A stretch of DNA of 41,495 nt from the IMG/VR virus record IMGVR_UViG_3300010885_079703, positions 1 to 41,495 of that record; one strand, given 5' to 3'. Every line of letters begins with the position of its first letter. Position 1 is the first letter of the stretch. The translations under genes and the position numbers were made by a program. The notes under the pieces are model-generated. The model did not search any database and was not told where the DNA came from. It was given only the letters and a program-made list of their open reading frames with translations. The DNA is from a virus. This document shows positions 1-7,113 of the stretch, in pieces.

Positions 1-33
1 AACATCAGCGGGCTGAAAGGATAAAGTAACAAA

Positions 34-1500
34 ATGATTTTGTGTGACCCCTCAGCAGAAAGAGCCGTTTTGGCGGGAATCTGCAGTTTTGGTGAAGATG
101 CATATCTTGATACTGCCGATATTGTTCAACCATCAACTTTCACTATTGATAGCAACAGCATAATTTATACATGTTTAAAGACTATCTGTGAAAGAGATCA
201 TAAGCCCAGCATAGATATTCCATCTATTTTCTCGGTGGCTCAGGAGTTAAATTTTGGACATATTTTGTCTAAAAAGGAAGAGGCCCAGCATTTAAAGGCT
301 ATTCTAGATTTTCCTGTTAATCTGGAGAATGTTAGAAAGTTTGCGGCTAAAATTCGTAAGCTAGAAATAGCCAGACTTTTAAGGAAACAATTAGAGACAG
401 CTCAAGATAAAATTCTTGATATTAATGGTAGTGAACCAATAGCTTCAATTTTAGGAATAGCTGAAGATGCTATATTCAATTTCTCTTCATTACTAAGTGA
501 TACAGATAATCATCCCGTTTGTTTTGGCAAGGGTTTGGATGACTACCTAAAGCATCTTGAAGAACATAAGATTGATCAGGTTGGGGTGTCCACAGGCTTT
601 CCAATATATGATCAAGCAATTGGTGGGGGCTTGAGAAAGGGAACTGTAAATGTAATAGCTGCCAGACCCAAAACCGGTAAAACATTATTATCAGATAATA
701 TGGGTGAGTACATAGCTAATAAACTACATATTCCTGTTTTAAATATGGATACGGAAATGAATAAAGAAGATCATATCCATAGAATATTAGCAATGATGAC
801 GGAAACAGAAATCAATACCATAGAAACTGGTAAGTTTACTGAGTCTCCTGACAAGAGGACAAAAATACTACAAGCAGCAGATGCTTTAAAAGAGAGCAAG
901 TGGTTTCATAAGTCTATTGCAGGAAAACCATTTGAAGAGCAGTTGGCTGTTATGAGAAGATGGCTTTTAAAAGAGGTTGGCCTTAATGATGATGGCACAG
1001 CAAAAGAATGTGTCATATTCTATGACTATTTAAAACTTATGGATAGTGCTGGTATGAGTCAGGATTTAAAAGAGTATCAGGTACTCGGATTCATGATGAC
1101 CGCACTACATAACTTTGCTGTTAGGTATCAAATTCCAATCGTGGCATTTATACAGTTGAATAGAGACGGTATTACCAAAGAAAGCACCGACACGGCTAGT
1201 GGTTCAGATAGAATCATTTGGCTGTGTAGTAATTTCTCAATTTTTAAGCGTAAATCTGACGAAGAGATTGCAGAAGACGGACCAACAAACGGTAATAGAA
1301 AATTAGTACCCCTGATAAGTCGTCACGGTGGGGGGTTAGACGATAATGACTACATTAATTGTCATATGAAGGGGTGGTGTGCTAAAATATCAGAAGGACA
1401 AACTAGACTAGAATTACTTCACAATAACAAAAATGATAAAGACGGATTTATAGTAGATGACAACTCTAATGAACAAGAAACAGCAATTCCATTCGAATGA
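34..1500 (+). CDS. DnaB-like replicative DNA helicase
   Basis: 488 residues. This is a RecA-fold hexameric helicase that would unwind the phage replication fork. The Walker A loop is ARPKTGKT at residues 210-217 (K216, T217), and a Walker B-type strand, VIFYD, ends at D331. The later GSDRIIWLCSN segment fits the C-terminal part of the RecA core. An N-terminal helical region of about 170 residues matches the DnaB layout, and the length is normal for the family. An AAGGA element at 17-21 precedes the ATG. The 3' end overlaps the primase gene in another frame, so the two are probably translationally coupled. The C-terminus is acidic and ends AIPFE, which resembles the tip of SSB proteins. Confidence 0.9.
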   Translation: MILCDPSAERAVLAGICSFGEDAYLDTADIVQPSTFTIDSNSIIYTCLKTICERDHKPSIDIPSIFSVAQELNFGHILSKKEEAQHLKAILDFPVNLENVRKFAAKIRKLEIARLLRKQLETAQDKILDINGSEPIASILGIAEDAIFNFSSLLSDTDNHPVCFGKGLDDYLKHLEEHKIDQVGVSTGFPIYDQAIGGGLRKGTVNVIAARPKTGKTLLSDNMGEYIANKLHIPVLNMDTEMNKEDHIHRILAMMTETEINTIETGKFTESPDKRTKILQAADALKESKWFHKSIAGKPFEEQLAVMRRWLLKEVGLNDDGTAKECVIFYDYLKLMDSAGMSQDLKEYQVLGFMMTALHNFAVRYQIPIVAFIQLNRDGITKESTDTASGSDRIIWLCSNFSIFKRKSDEEIAEDGPTNGNRKLVPLISRHGGGLDDNDYINCHMKGWCAKISEGQTRLELLHNNKNDKDGFIVDDNSNEQETAIPFE

Positions 1501-2611
1501 TCAGGCAAAGCTAAAGATTGTTTGCGATGATCTTTGTGATCATATCGAAGAACTTTTGGAACACTTTGGTTTAGAATATGTTTACAGTGGTAAATTAATA
1601 TCGATGAGTTGCCCAATCCACGGGGGTGACAACAAATCTGCATTAAACTTATATCCACAAGGAGATGTATATAGGGGTAATTGGAAGTGTCGAACTCATG
1701 GTTGTGAAAAATATTTTAAGTCTTCTATCATAGGTCTTATAAGAGGCATCATCTCTAACCAAAAATACAATTGGATTAAAGATGGAGATAATAGCTGTTC
1801 TTTTCAAGAAGCAATGGCTTTCTGTCTACAGTTCCTAAATAAAGACCTATCGGATATCAAAATATCTAATGTTGACAGAAATAAAAAATCCTTTTCTAGC
1901 ACAATCAGATATATTAATCCAGAAGTTAGTAAAGAAACCACAGGAATAAGCCGCAAACAAATAAGAGCAAATCTAAGGATCCCTGCAGAATACTATATTA
2001 AAAGAGGATATTCTTCAGAAATCTTAGACAAGTACGATGTTGGCTTTTGTGATAAGCCCAACAAAGAAATGTCTAATAGAATTGTTGTGCCTATTTATGA
2101 TCATAAATATAAGCATATGGTAGGATGTTCTGGAAGAAGTATTTTTGAAAAATGTGCAGAATGCAAAGGTTTTCATGACTCTTCCGAATCCTGTCCGGAC
2201 GAAGAAAGAGCCAGATTCTTTTCTAAATGGAAACACAGTGCTTCCTTTCAGTCACAGAATCATCTATATAATATATGGTTTGCTAAAACACACATACTAG
2301 AAACATATACAGTTATTATTGTAGAAAGTCCAGGAAACGTATGGAGACTAGAAGAAGCAGGAATACACAATGCAGTAGCTATCTTTGGATCTTCACTGAG
2401 CGATAGACAAAAAATGATACTTGATGCCTCTGGGGCCATGACTATCATAACCATGATGGACAACGACGAAGCTGGCAAGAAAGCATCTGAATTAATCAGA
2501 CAAAAATGCTATAAAACCTATAATGTAAAAAACATAGAATTTCCAGCACAAGATGTGGCCGATTTATCTATAGATTACATTCAGAATAATATCCTTCCCC
2601 TAATAAAGTAA
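1457..2611 (+). CDS. DnaG-type DNA primase (CHC2 zinc finger plus TOPRIM)
   Basis: 384 residues; makes RNA primers for the helicase encoded just upstream. The N-terminal zinc-binding set is C52, H55, C78 and C83 (CPIH, then CRTHGC). The TOPRIM core has VESPG with E290 and a later MMDNDEAG with D335 and D337, the metal-binding acidic residues. A second CAEC-x-G-F-H...C cluster lies between the two domains. It is shorter than cellular DnaG (about 580 residues) and lacks an obvious C-terminal helicase-binding domain, as is usual for phage primases. The start is uncertain: ATG 1457 or in-frame ATG 1469, neither with a clear ribosome binding site. Either overlaps the helicase gene by 30-45 bases. 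Confidence 0.88.
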   Translation: MTTLMNKKQQFHSNDQAKLKIVCDDLCDHIEELLEHFGLEYVYSGKLISMSCPIHGGDNKSALNLYPQGDVYRGNWKCRTHGCEKYFKSSIIGLIRGIISNQKYNWIKDGDNSCSFQEAMAFCLQFLNKDLSDIKISNVDRNKKSFSSTIRYINPEVSKETTGISRKQIRANLRIPAEYYIKRGYSSEILDKYDVGFCDKPNKEMSNRIVVPIYDHKYKHMVGCSGRSIFEKCAECKGFHDSSESCPDEERARFFSKWKHSASFQSQNHLYNIWFAKTHILETYTVIIVESPGNVWRLEEAGIHNAVAIFGSSLSDRQKMILDASGAMTIITMMDNDEAGKKASELIRQKCYKTYNVKNIEFPAQDVADLSIDYIQNNILPLIK

Positions 2612-2615
2612 TACA

Positions 2616-3341
2616 ATGATTTTAGGAATATCTGGCAGAAAACAATCTGGAAAAAGCACAACAGGGAACTTTATTGTTTCTCTTTATCTATCTCGTCTTG
2701 GAGTATCAAAACAAGTCGATCTTGATATTGAAGGAAGAATTATTGTATCTGATTTGTTTGGGGATACTAATTATGGAGGACTATTAGATACATCGGTTAG
2801 AAAAAATGACTTTATGCTTAATAAACTATATGATGTACTAGATAGACATGTTAAAATCTATAGTTTTGCAGATCCTCTCAAACAAGATATTTGCATGAAT
2901 ATTTTAGGTTTAACATACGAACAATGTTATGGTTCTGATGAAGAGAAGAATAGGCTCACAGAATTAACTTGGCCAAATTCTACAGACAAGATGACATCAA
3001 GAGATATTATGCAGTATGTGGGGACAGACATTTTTCGTAAGATGAAGTCGGATGTTTGGGTATCTGCCACAATCAATAGGATAAGTAAGGAAAAACCGCA
3101 ACTTGCTCTTATTACAGACTGTAGATTTCCTAATGAAGTATCCAGTATCAAAGACGCTGGCGGCTATGTTATGAGGTTAACTCGTAATCCATTTCATTCT
3201 GATCATTTGAGTGAAATTATATTGGATGAACCCGGTTATGACTGGTCTAATTTTAATTACGTATGTCGCAATGACGATATGAGTATATATGATCAGTGTA
3301 CAGACATTCAAAAATTTTTACAGGAGACTCTACCATTATAG
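2616..3341 (+). CDS. Deoxynucleoside monophosphate kinase
   Basis: 241 residues. The N-terminal P-loop is GRKQSGKS at residues 7-14. Later segments (YSFADPLKQDICMNILG, a TSRDIMQYVGTDIFR helix, and LITDCRFPNEVSSIKDAGG) are characteristic of phage dNMP kinases of the T4 gp1 type, which phosphorylate dNMPs to feed replication. Such genes commonly sit in phage replication operons, as here between primase and nuclease. The long stretch after the P-loop (residues 30-75) is poorly conserved. The gene starts 4 bases after the primase stop with no strong Shine-Dalgarno, which fits translational coupling. It could in principle help supply modified nucleotides, but no nucleotide-modifying enzyme is seen in this window. 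Confidence 0.85.
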   Translation: MILGISGRKQSGKSTTGNFIVSLYLSRLGVSKQVDLDIEGRIIVSDLFGDTNYGGLLDTSVRKNDFMLNKLYDVLDRHVKIYSFADPLKQDICMNILGLTYEQCYGSDEEKNRLTELTWPNSTDKMTSRDIMQYVGTDIFRKMKSDVWVSATINRISKEKPQLALITDCRFPNEVSSIKDAGGYVMRLTRNPFHSDHLSEIILDEPGYDWSNFNYVCRNDDMSIYDQCTDIQKFLQETLPL

Positions 3342-4378
3342 TCACATACTTTAGGAGTAGCTCCTATAATACACACTCAATGTGCGAGCAACAATATTTT
3401 CTTGAATACGTTTTAGGCTATCGAGGTCCTTCTGGTCAAAAAGCTGATAAGGGGACCATCGTGCATAAGGTATTAGAAATTTTAGCAGTTATTAAAAAAG
3501 CCCAACAAGATAAATTATCGTCTATAGATGATGATGTTGTTGGTAAACTGGATGTTGATAAATATGATCTAGATACTATTACAGAAAAAGTATACAAGCA
3601 CTATTCCGAAGCAAGTCCTCACCATAAGTGGTCGCCAAAAGACTACAAAGACTGTCACGCCTGGGTGCATAAAGCTATTGAGTTTAATGGTGGTATGTTT
3701 GATCCAAGAAACAGACACATACTATGCCCCGAACAACATTTTGATATCGAAATCAAGAAACCTTGGTCGGCCTACTCTTATGATACTCCAGAAGGTAAGC
3801 TTGAAGGAAATCTTGGAATAAAGGGAACAATTGATCTCATTACTCTTGTTGATGACAATACAATAGAAATAGTTGACTGGAAAACAGGACGAAGATTAGA
3901 CTGGGCTACTGGTAAAGAAAAGACTTTAGAAAAGCTGCAGAGTGATCCACAACTAATGATATACCATTACGCTATTAGTCATTTGTATCCTCATATAAAT
4001 CATATCATTTTTTCTATCTACTTTATTAATGATGGTGGTCCATTTTCCATATGTTTTGATAAGTCTGATTTGTCCAAGACAGAAGAAATTTTACGTCAAA
4101 AATTTGAGATAGTGAAGAATACAAGAAAGCCTAGATTAAACAAAAGTTGGATGTGTACTAAATTATGTCATTTTGGAAAAACAACATTTGATAATACCCA
4201 CATAACCCCACAGATAGAGTATAGAGAAAACCAGACCTGTAACATGGGTTCTACTATGACAAAATGCGAACAAGTCAAACACGATATCGACTTGCACGGA
4301 ATGAATGTTGTGGTAGAACAGTACAAAAACCAGAATCACTCTTTTGGAAAATATAAAGCGCCAGGAAGCACAGAATGA
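3296..4378 (+). CDS. PD-(D/E)XK nuclease, RecB/Cas4-like
   Basis: Up to 360 residues counted from GTG 3296. The family hallmarks are a GTIVHKVLE helix, GTIDLI with D180, and EIVDWKTG with D194 and K196 forming the metal-binding D...D-x-K site. Cysteines near the N-terminus (SMCEQQYFLEY) and in the C-terminal third (WMCTKLC, then two more in QTCNMG and TKCEQ) suggest an iron-sulfur cluster like that of Cas4/AddB nucleases. Such enzymes process DNA ends during replication and recombination. The true start may be ATT 3335, which directly follows a strong Shine-Dalgarno and is close to where the recognisable domain begins. The stop overlaps the polymerase start as ATGA. Confidence 0.85.
   Translation: MYRHSKIFTGDSTIIVTYFRSSSYNTHSMCEQQYFLEYVLGYRGPSGQKADKGTIVHKVLEILAVIKKAQQDKLSSIDDDVVGKLDVDKYDLDTITEKVYKHYSEASPHHKWSPKDYKDCHAWVHKAIEFNGGMFDPRNRHILCPEQHFDIEIKKPWSAYSYDTPEGKLEGNLGIKGTIDLITLVDDNTIEIVDWKTGRRLDWATGKEKTLEKLQSDPQLMIYHYAISHLYPHINHIIFSIYFINDGGPFSICFDKSDLSKTEEILRQKFEIVKNTRKPRLNKSWMCTKLCHFGKTTFDNTHITPQIEYRENQTCNMGSTMTKCEQVKHDIDLHGMNVVVEQYKNQNHSFGKYKAPGSTE
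3322..3326 (+). promoter_or_regulatory. Shine-Dalgarno AGGAG for the downstream nuclease
   Basis: CAGGAG lies at the end of the dNMP kinase gene. No ATG, GTG or TTG follows at a usable distance in the nuclease frame. An in-frame ATT at 3335 is 8 bases downstream and an ATA at 3338 is 11. The only conventional in-frame start, GTG 3296, lies upstream of this site and has no ribosome binding site of its own. Confidence 0.5.
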
Positions 4379-6237
4379 AAAATTATGTCCCCCTTCATGC
4401 ACACTCTCACTATAGTTTATTGGATGGTCTAAGTAAGCCAGCTAAAATGGCCGACAGATGCTCTAAAATTGGAGTTAAGTCTTGTGCCATTACTGATCAT
4501 GGTACGATTTCTGGAAATGTTCAGTTTTTTCAATCAATGAAAGCTAAGGGTATCAAGCCTATTCTCGGCTGTGAATTATATATTAGCAATAGCGATTCAA
4601 CAATAAAGACAAAGGAAAATAACGATTTAAGTCATTTTTTGATTTTAGCCAAAAATAAAGATGGATGGCTACAACTAATTAATCTTATATCAGAAACTAA
4701 TAAACCAGAAAACTTTTATCATAAGCCGAGAATAAGTTTTGATAAATTACAAAAATACATCACTGGTAATTTTATAGGTTTTTCTGGTCATTTAGGATCG
4801 ACCATAGCAGATGCTATGCAAGCAGATCCAGATAATGCTATGAAGATAGGAACAGAACATGTTTCATACATGAAGAGTATCTTTGGTGACGACTATTTCT
4901 TAGAAGCCCAACTTATGGATCAGGAACAAACTCCTGAGCAAGTAGAACTAACTAGTATTATTAGAAGGCTTGGACAAACAACAAATACCAAAGTCATATG
5001 CACACCAGACGCTCACTACTGCGAAAAAGAGGACTCTGTTGATCAAAGAATATTGTTGTGCAATAATTTAAAAACAACACTAACAGACATAAACAAGAGA
5101 CTTCTTCATAACGAAAAAGTTCCAATGAGTTGTTTTTTCCAGTCGGATAAATTTCATATCTTATCCCCAGAAGAAATATCAGAGATCCACACTGAACAAG
5201 AAATAGAGAATACAAATTATGTAGATAGTTTATGTGAAGATTATGATATCCTTCACAAGCCTATGCTTCCTCCGTTTAAGTGTCCCAATAATGGAAACCC
5301 AGACGAATATCTTAGGGAGCTATGCAGACAGGGATGGAAGCAAAAAATAGCCAATAAAGTAGATAAAGAACAACAACAGCAATATGTTGACCGTATAAAA
5401 TACGAACTAGATATTTTACAGGGTGCTGACTTGTCCAGTTATTTCTTGATAGTCGGAGACATTGTTAATAAGGTACGAGCTGAGTCTTGGTTGCCTGGGC
5501 CCGGCAGAGGCTCTGCGGCAGGGTGTCTGGTCTCTTATTTAGTTGGTATAACGTCCATAGACCCCATCCGGTACAATTTAATTTTTGAAAGGTTCTATAA
5601 CTCTGGAAGAAATACGAAAGACAGAATTTCCATGCCAGATATTGATGTAGACGTTCCCATTAATAAGCGTGAATATATCATAGAATATATTAAGAATAAA
5701 TACGGCCATAATAAAGTATCTCAAATGATCACATTCAATACCATGAAAGGCAGGGGTGCTTTAAAAGAAGTATTAAGAGTATATGGAAATATATCTTTTG
5801 AAGAAATGAACCGTATTACAAAATTCATTCCAGATGAAGCAAAGATAGCAGACGAACTCCAAGAAATGAAGGAGGATACCGGCGAAGCATCAATCATAAG
5901 ATGGGCACTAGAAAATAATGTTGACAAACTCAAGGAATGGTGCTATATTGATGATGACAACAACCTCTCAGGCCCGCTTGCAAAAAGATTTGAGCAGGCC
6001 ATACGTTTAGAAGGAACAAAGTCTAATCAGTCCAAACATGCTGCCGGTGTAGTTATTAGTAGCGAAAATTTAGATTCTGTGTGTCCTATGGTTTATGATT
6101 CTAAAAATAAACATCTCATAGCCGGAATGGAAATGCAAGATCTAGAGTCTCTTGGAATAATTAAATTTGACATATTAGGTATTGCCATGTTGGATAAAAT
6201 TATGAACATATCTGAATCTTTAAAGTATGGAGAATAA
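4375..6237 (+). CDS. DNA polymerase III alpha (DnaE), N-terminal piece: PHP plus palm
   Basis: 620 residues; the first part of a replicative C-family DNA polymerase. The PHP domain starts at once (LHAHSHYSLLDG with H8 and H10) and keeps TDHG (D41, H42), E67, H139 and DAHY (D212, H214), so its metal site looks intact. The palm carries GPGRGSAAG (from G375) and PDIDVD with D422 and D424. The third catalytic aspartate is D599 in IKFDILG. All three catalytic aspartates are therefore in this piece. It stops about 20 residues later, just before the segment linking palm and fingers. The rest is encoded separately at 7098-8720. No intein blocks are visible. It starts inside the nuclease stop as ATGA, with AGGAAG upstream. 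Confidence 0.92.
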   Translation: MKNYVPLHAHSHYSLLDGLSKPAKMADRCSKIGVKSCAITDHGTISGNVQFFQSMKAKGIKPILGCELYISNSDSTIKTKENNDLSHFLILAKNKDGWLQLINLISETNKPENFYHKPRISFDKLQKYITGNFIGFSGHLGSTIADAMQADPDNAMKIGTEHVSYMKSIFGDDYFLEAQLMDQEQTPEQVELTSIIRRLGQTTNTKVICTPDAHYCEKEDSVDQRILLCNNLKTTLTDINKRLLHNEKVPMSCFFQSDKFHILSPEEISEIHTEQEIENTNYVDSLCEDYDILHKPMLPPFKCPNNGNPDEYLRELCRQGWKQKIANKVDKEQQQQYVDRIKYELDILQGADLSSYFLIVGDIVNKVRAESWLPGPGRGSAAGCLVSYLVGITSIDPIRYNLIFERFYNSGRNTKDRISMPDIDVDVPINKREYIIEYIKNKYGHNKVSQMITFNTMKGRGALKEVLRVYGNISFEEMNRITKFIPDEAKIADELQEMKEDTGEASIIRWALENNVDKLKEWCYIDDDNNLSGPLAKRFEQAIRLEGTKSNQSKHAAGVVISSENLDSVCPMVYDSKNKHLIAGMEMQDLESLGIIKFDILGIAMLDKIMNISESLKYGE

Positions 6238-6239
6238 CC

Positions 6240-6413
6240 ATGAATAAAACAATGAAAGATGTCGCAATAGGTGAGAGGTTTACTGTCGCTGGTGTCGAGT
6301 ACATTAAGACGAATGACGTAAGAATAAGCTGCTGCAAAGTTATTAACTGCGAAGTAGTAGGCGATCCAAATCAAAAAAACTTTTTCTCCCCGGATATTGA
6401 AGTAAATGGCTAA
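6240..6413 (+). CDS. Small conserved-looking phage protein between the polymerase pieces
   Basis: 57 residues, beginning MNKTMKDVAIGERFTVAGVE and ending SPDIEVNG. A good Shine-Dalgarno (GGAGA at 6229-6233) lies 6 bases upstream of the ATG. The gene begins 2 bases after the polymerase N-terminal piece and overlaps the exonuclease start by 8 bases, so it is very likely translated. It contains a CC pair and a third Cys (SCCKVINCEVV). The pattern, a short beta-rich protein with vGerF...GveYiK and a terminal acidic stretch, recalls small phage proteins of unknown role. I cannot assign a function. Its position suggests it belongs to the replisome block. Confidence 0.7.
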   Translation: MNKTMKDVAIGERFTVAGVEYIKTNDVRISCCKVINCEVVGDPNQKNFFSPDIEVNG

Positions 6414-7113
6414 TTTTCAAAAACTGTGCGTGTTCGATTTAGAAACCGATGGGGTTAATCCAGAGAAATGCAGTCCAGTACAAATAGCTGCTATCATGGT
6501 AGATCCTATAAAACTAGAAGTAATTAAGGATTCTGAGTTTAACATTAACTTAAAACCAGAACCACTACAAGACAATCCGAGTTATGACTATGGAGACAGT
6601 GACGTTTTAGACTTTCATGCTAAAGTTAGAAATAGCACCAAAGGACAAATACTCAAAGACTGGTCTTCGTATCAGCAACAAGATAATGGATGGAAAGCAT
6701 TCGTATCATACCTTGATATGTATCATACTAGATCAGAAAGAAAGTCTTGTTTCAGTGCCCCTATTGCTGCAGGATATAATATCAATAGGTTTGACTTAAA
6801 GATTACAGAAAGATTAAGTGTCAAATATAACAACCTTAATAAAGAGGGGAAGTCTTCCTTATTTTATCCGAGAGATGTTATTGATCTGATGAATATTATG
6901 TTTTACTGGTTTGAGGGAGGAAACGAACTCAAGAACTATACCCTTGATCATGTAAGAGACTATTTTGGATTAAGTAAGGAAGGGTCCCACGATGCTCTAA
7001 AAGACGTTAGAGACACAGCAGATCTATTAATTAGATTCATGAAGCTTCACAGGAATCTTTCTTCTAAGGTAAATTTTAAAGGATCTTTTGGTAAAACATG
7101 TCAGAATTCTTAA
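6406..7113 (+). CDS. DEDDh 3'-5' exonuclease (DnaQ-like, proofreading candidate)
   Basis: 235 residues. All exonuclease motifs are present: Exo I FDLETDG with D11 and E13, Exo II YNINRFD with D130, and Exo III HDALKD with H195 and D200. The spacing makes it DEDDh, as in DnaQ/epsilon. It lies between the two halves of a C-family polymerase and overlaps the second half by 16 bases, which strongly suggests it is the proofreading subunit of that polymerase. It is close in length to bacterial epsilon. No clear clamp-binding peptide is seen at its Lys/Gly-rich C-terminus. The start ATG overlaps the preceding 57-residue gene, and translation is probably coupled. Confidence 0.88.
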   Translation: MANFQKLCVFDLETDGVNPEKCSPVQIAAIMVDPIKLEVIKDSEFNINLKPEPLQDNPSYDYGDSDVLDFHAKVRNSTKGQILKDWSSYQQQDNGWKAFVSYLDMYHTRSERKSCFSAPIAAGYNINRFDLKITERLSVKYNNLNKEGKSSLFYPRDVIDLMNIMFYWFEGGNELKNYTLDHVRDYFGLSKEGSHDALKDVRDTADLLIRFMKLHRNLSSKVNFKGSFGKTCQNS

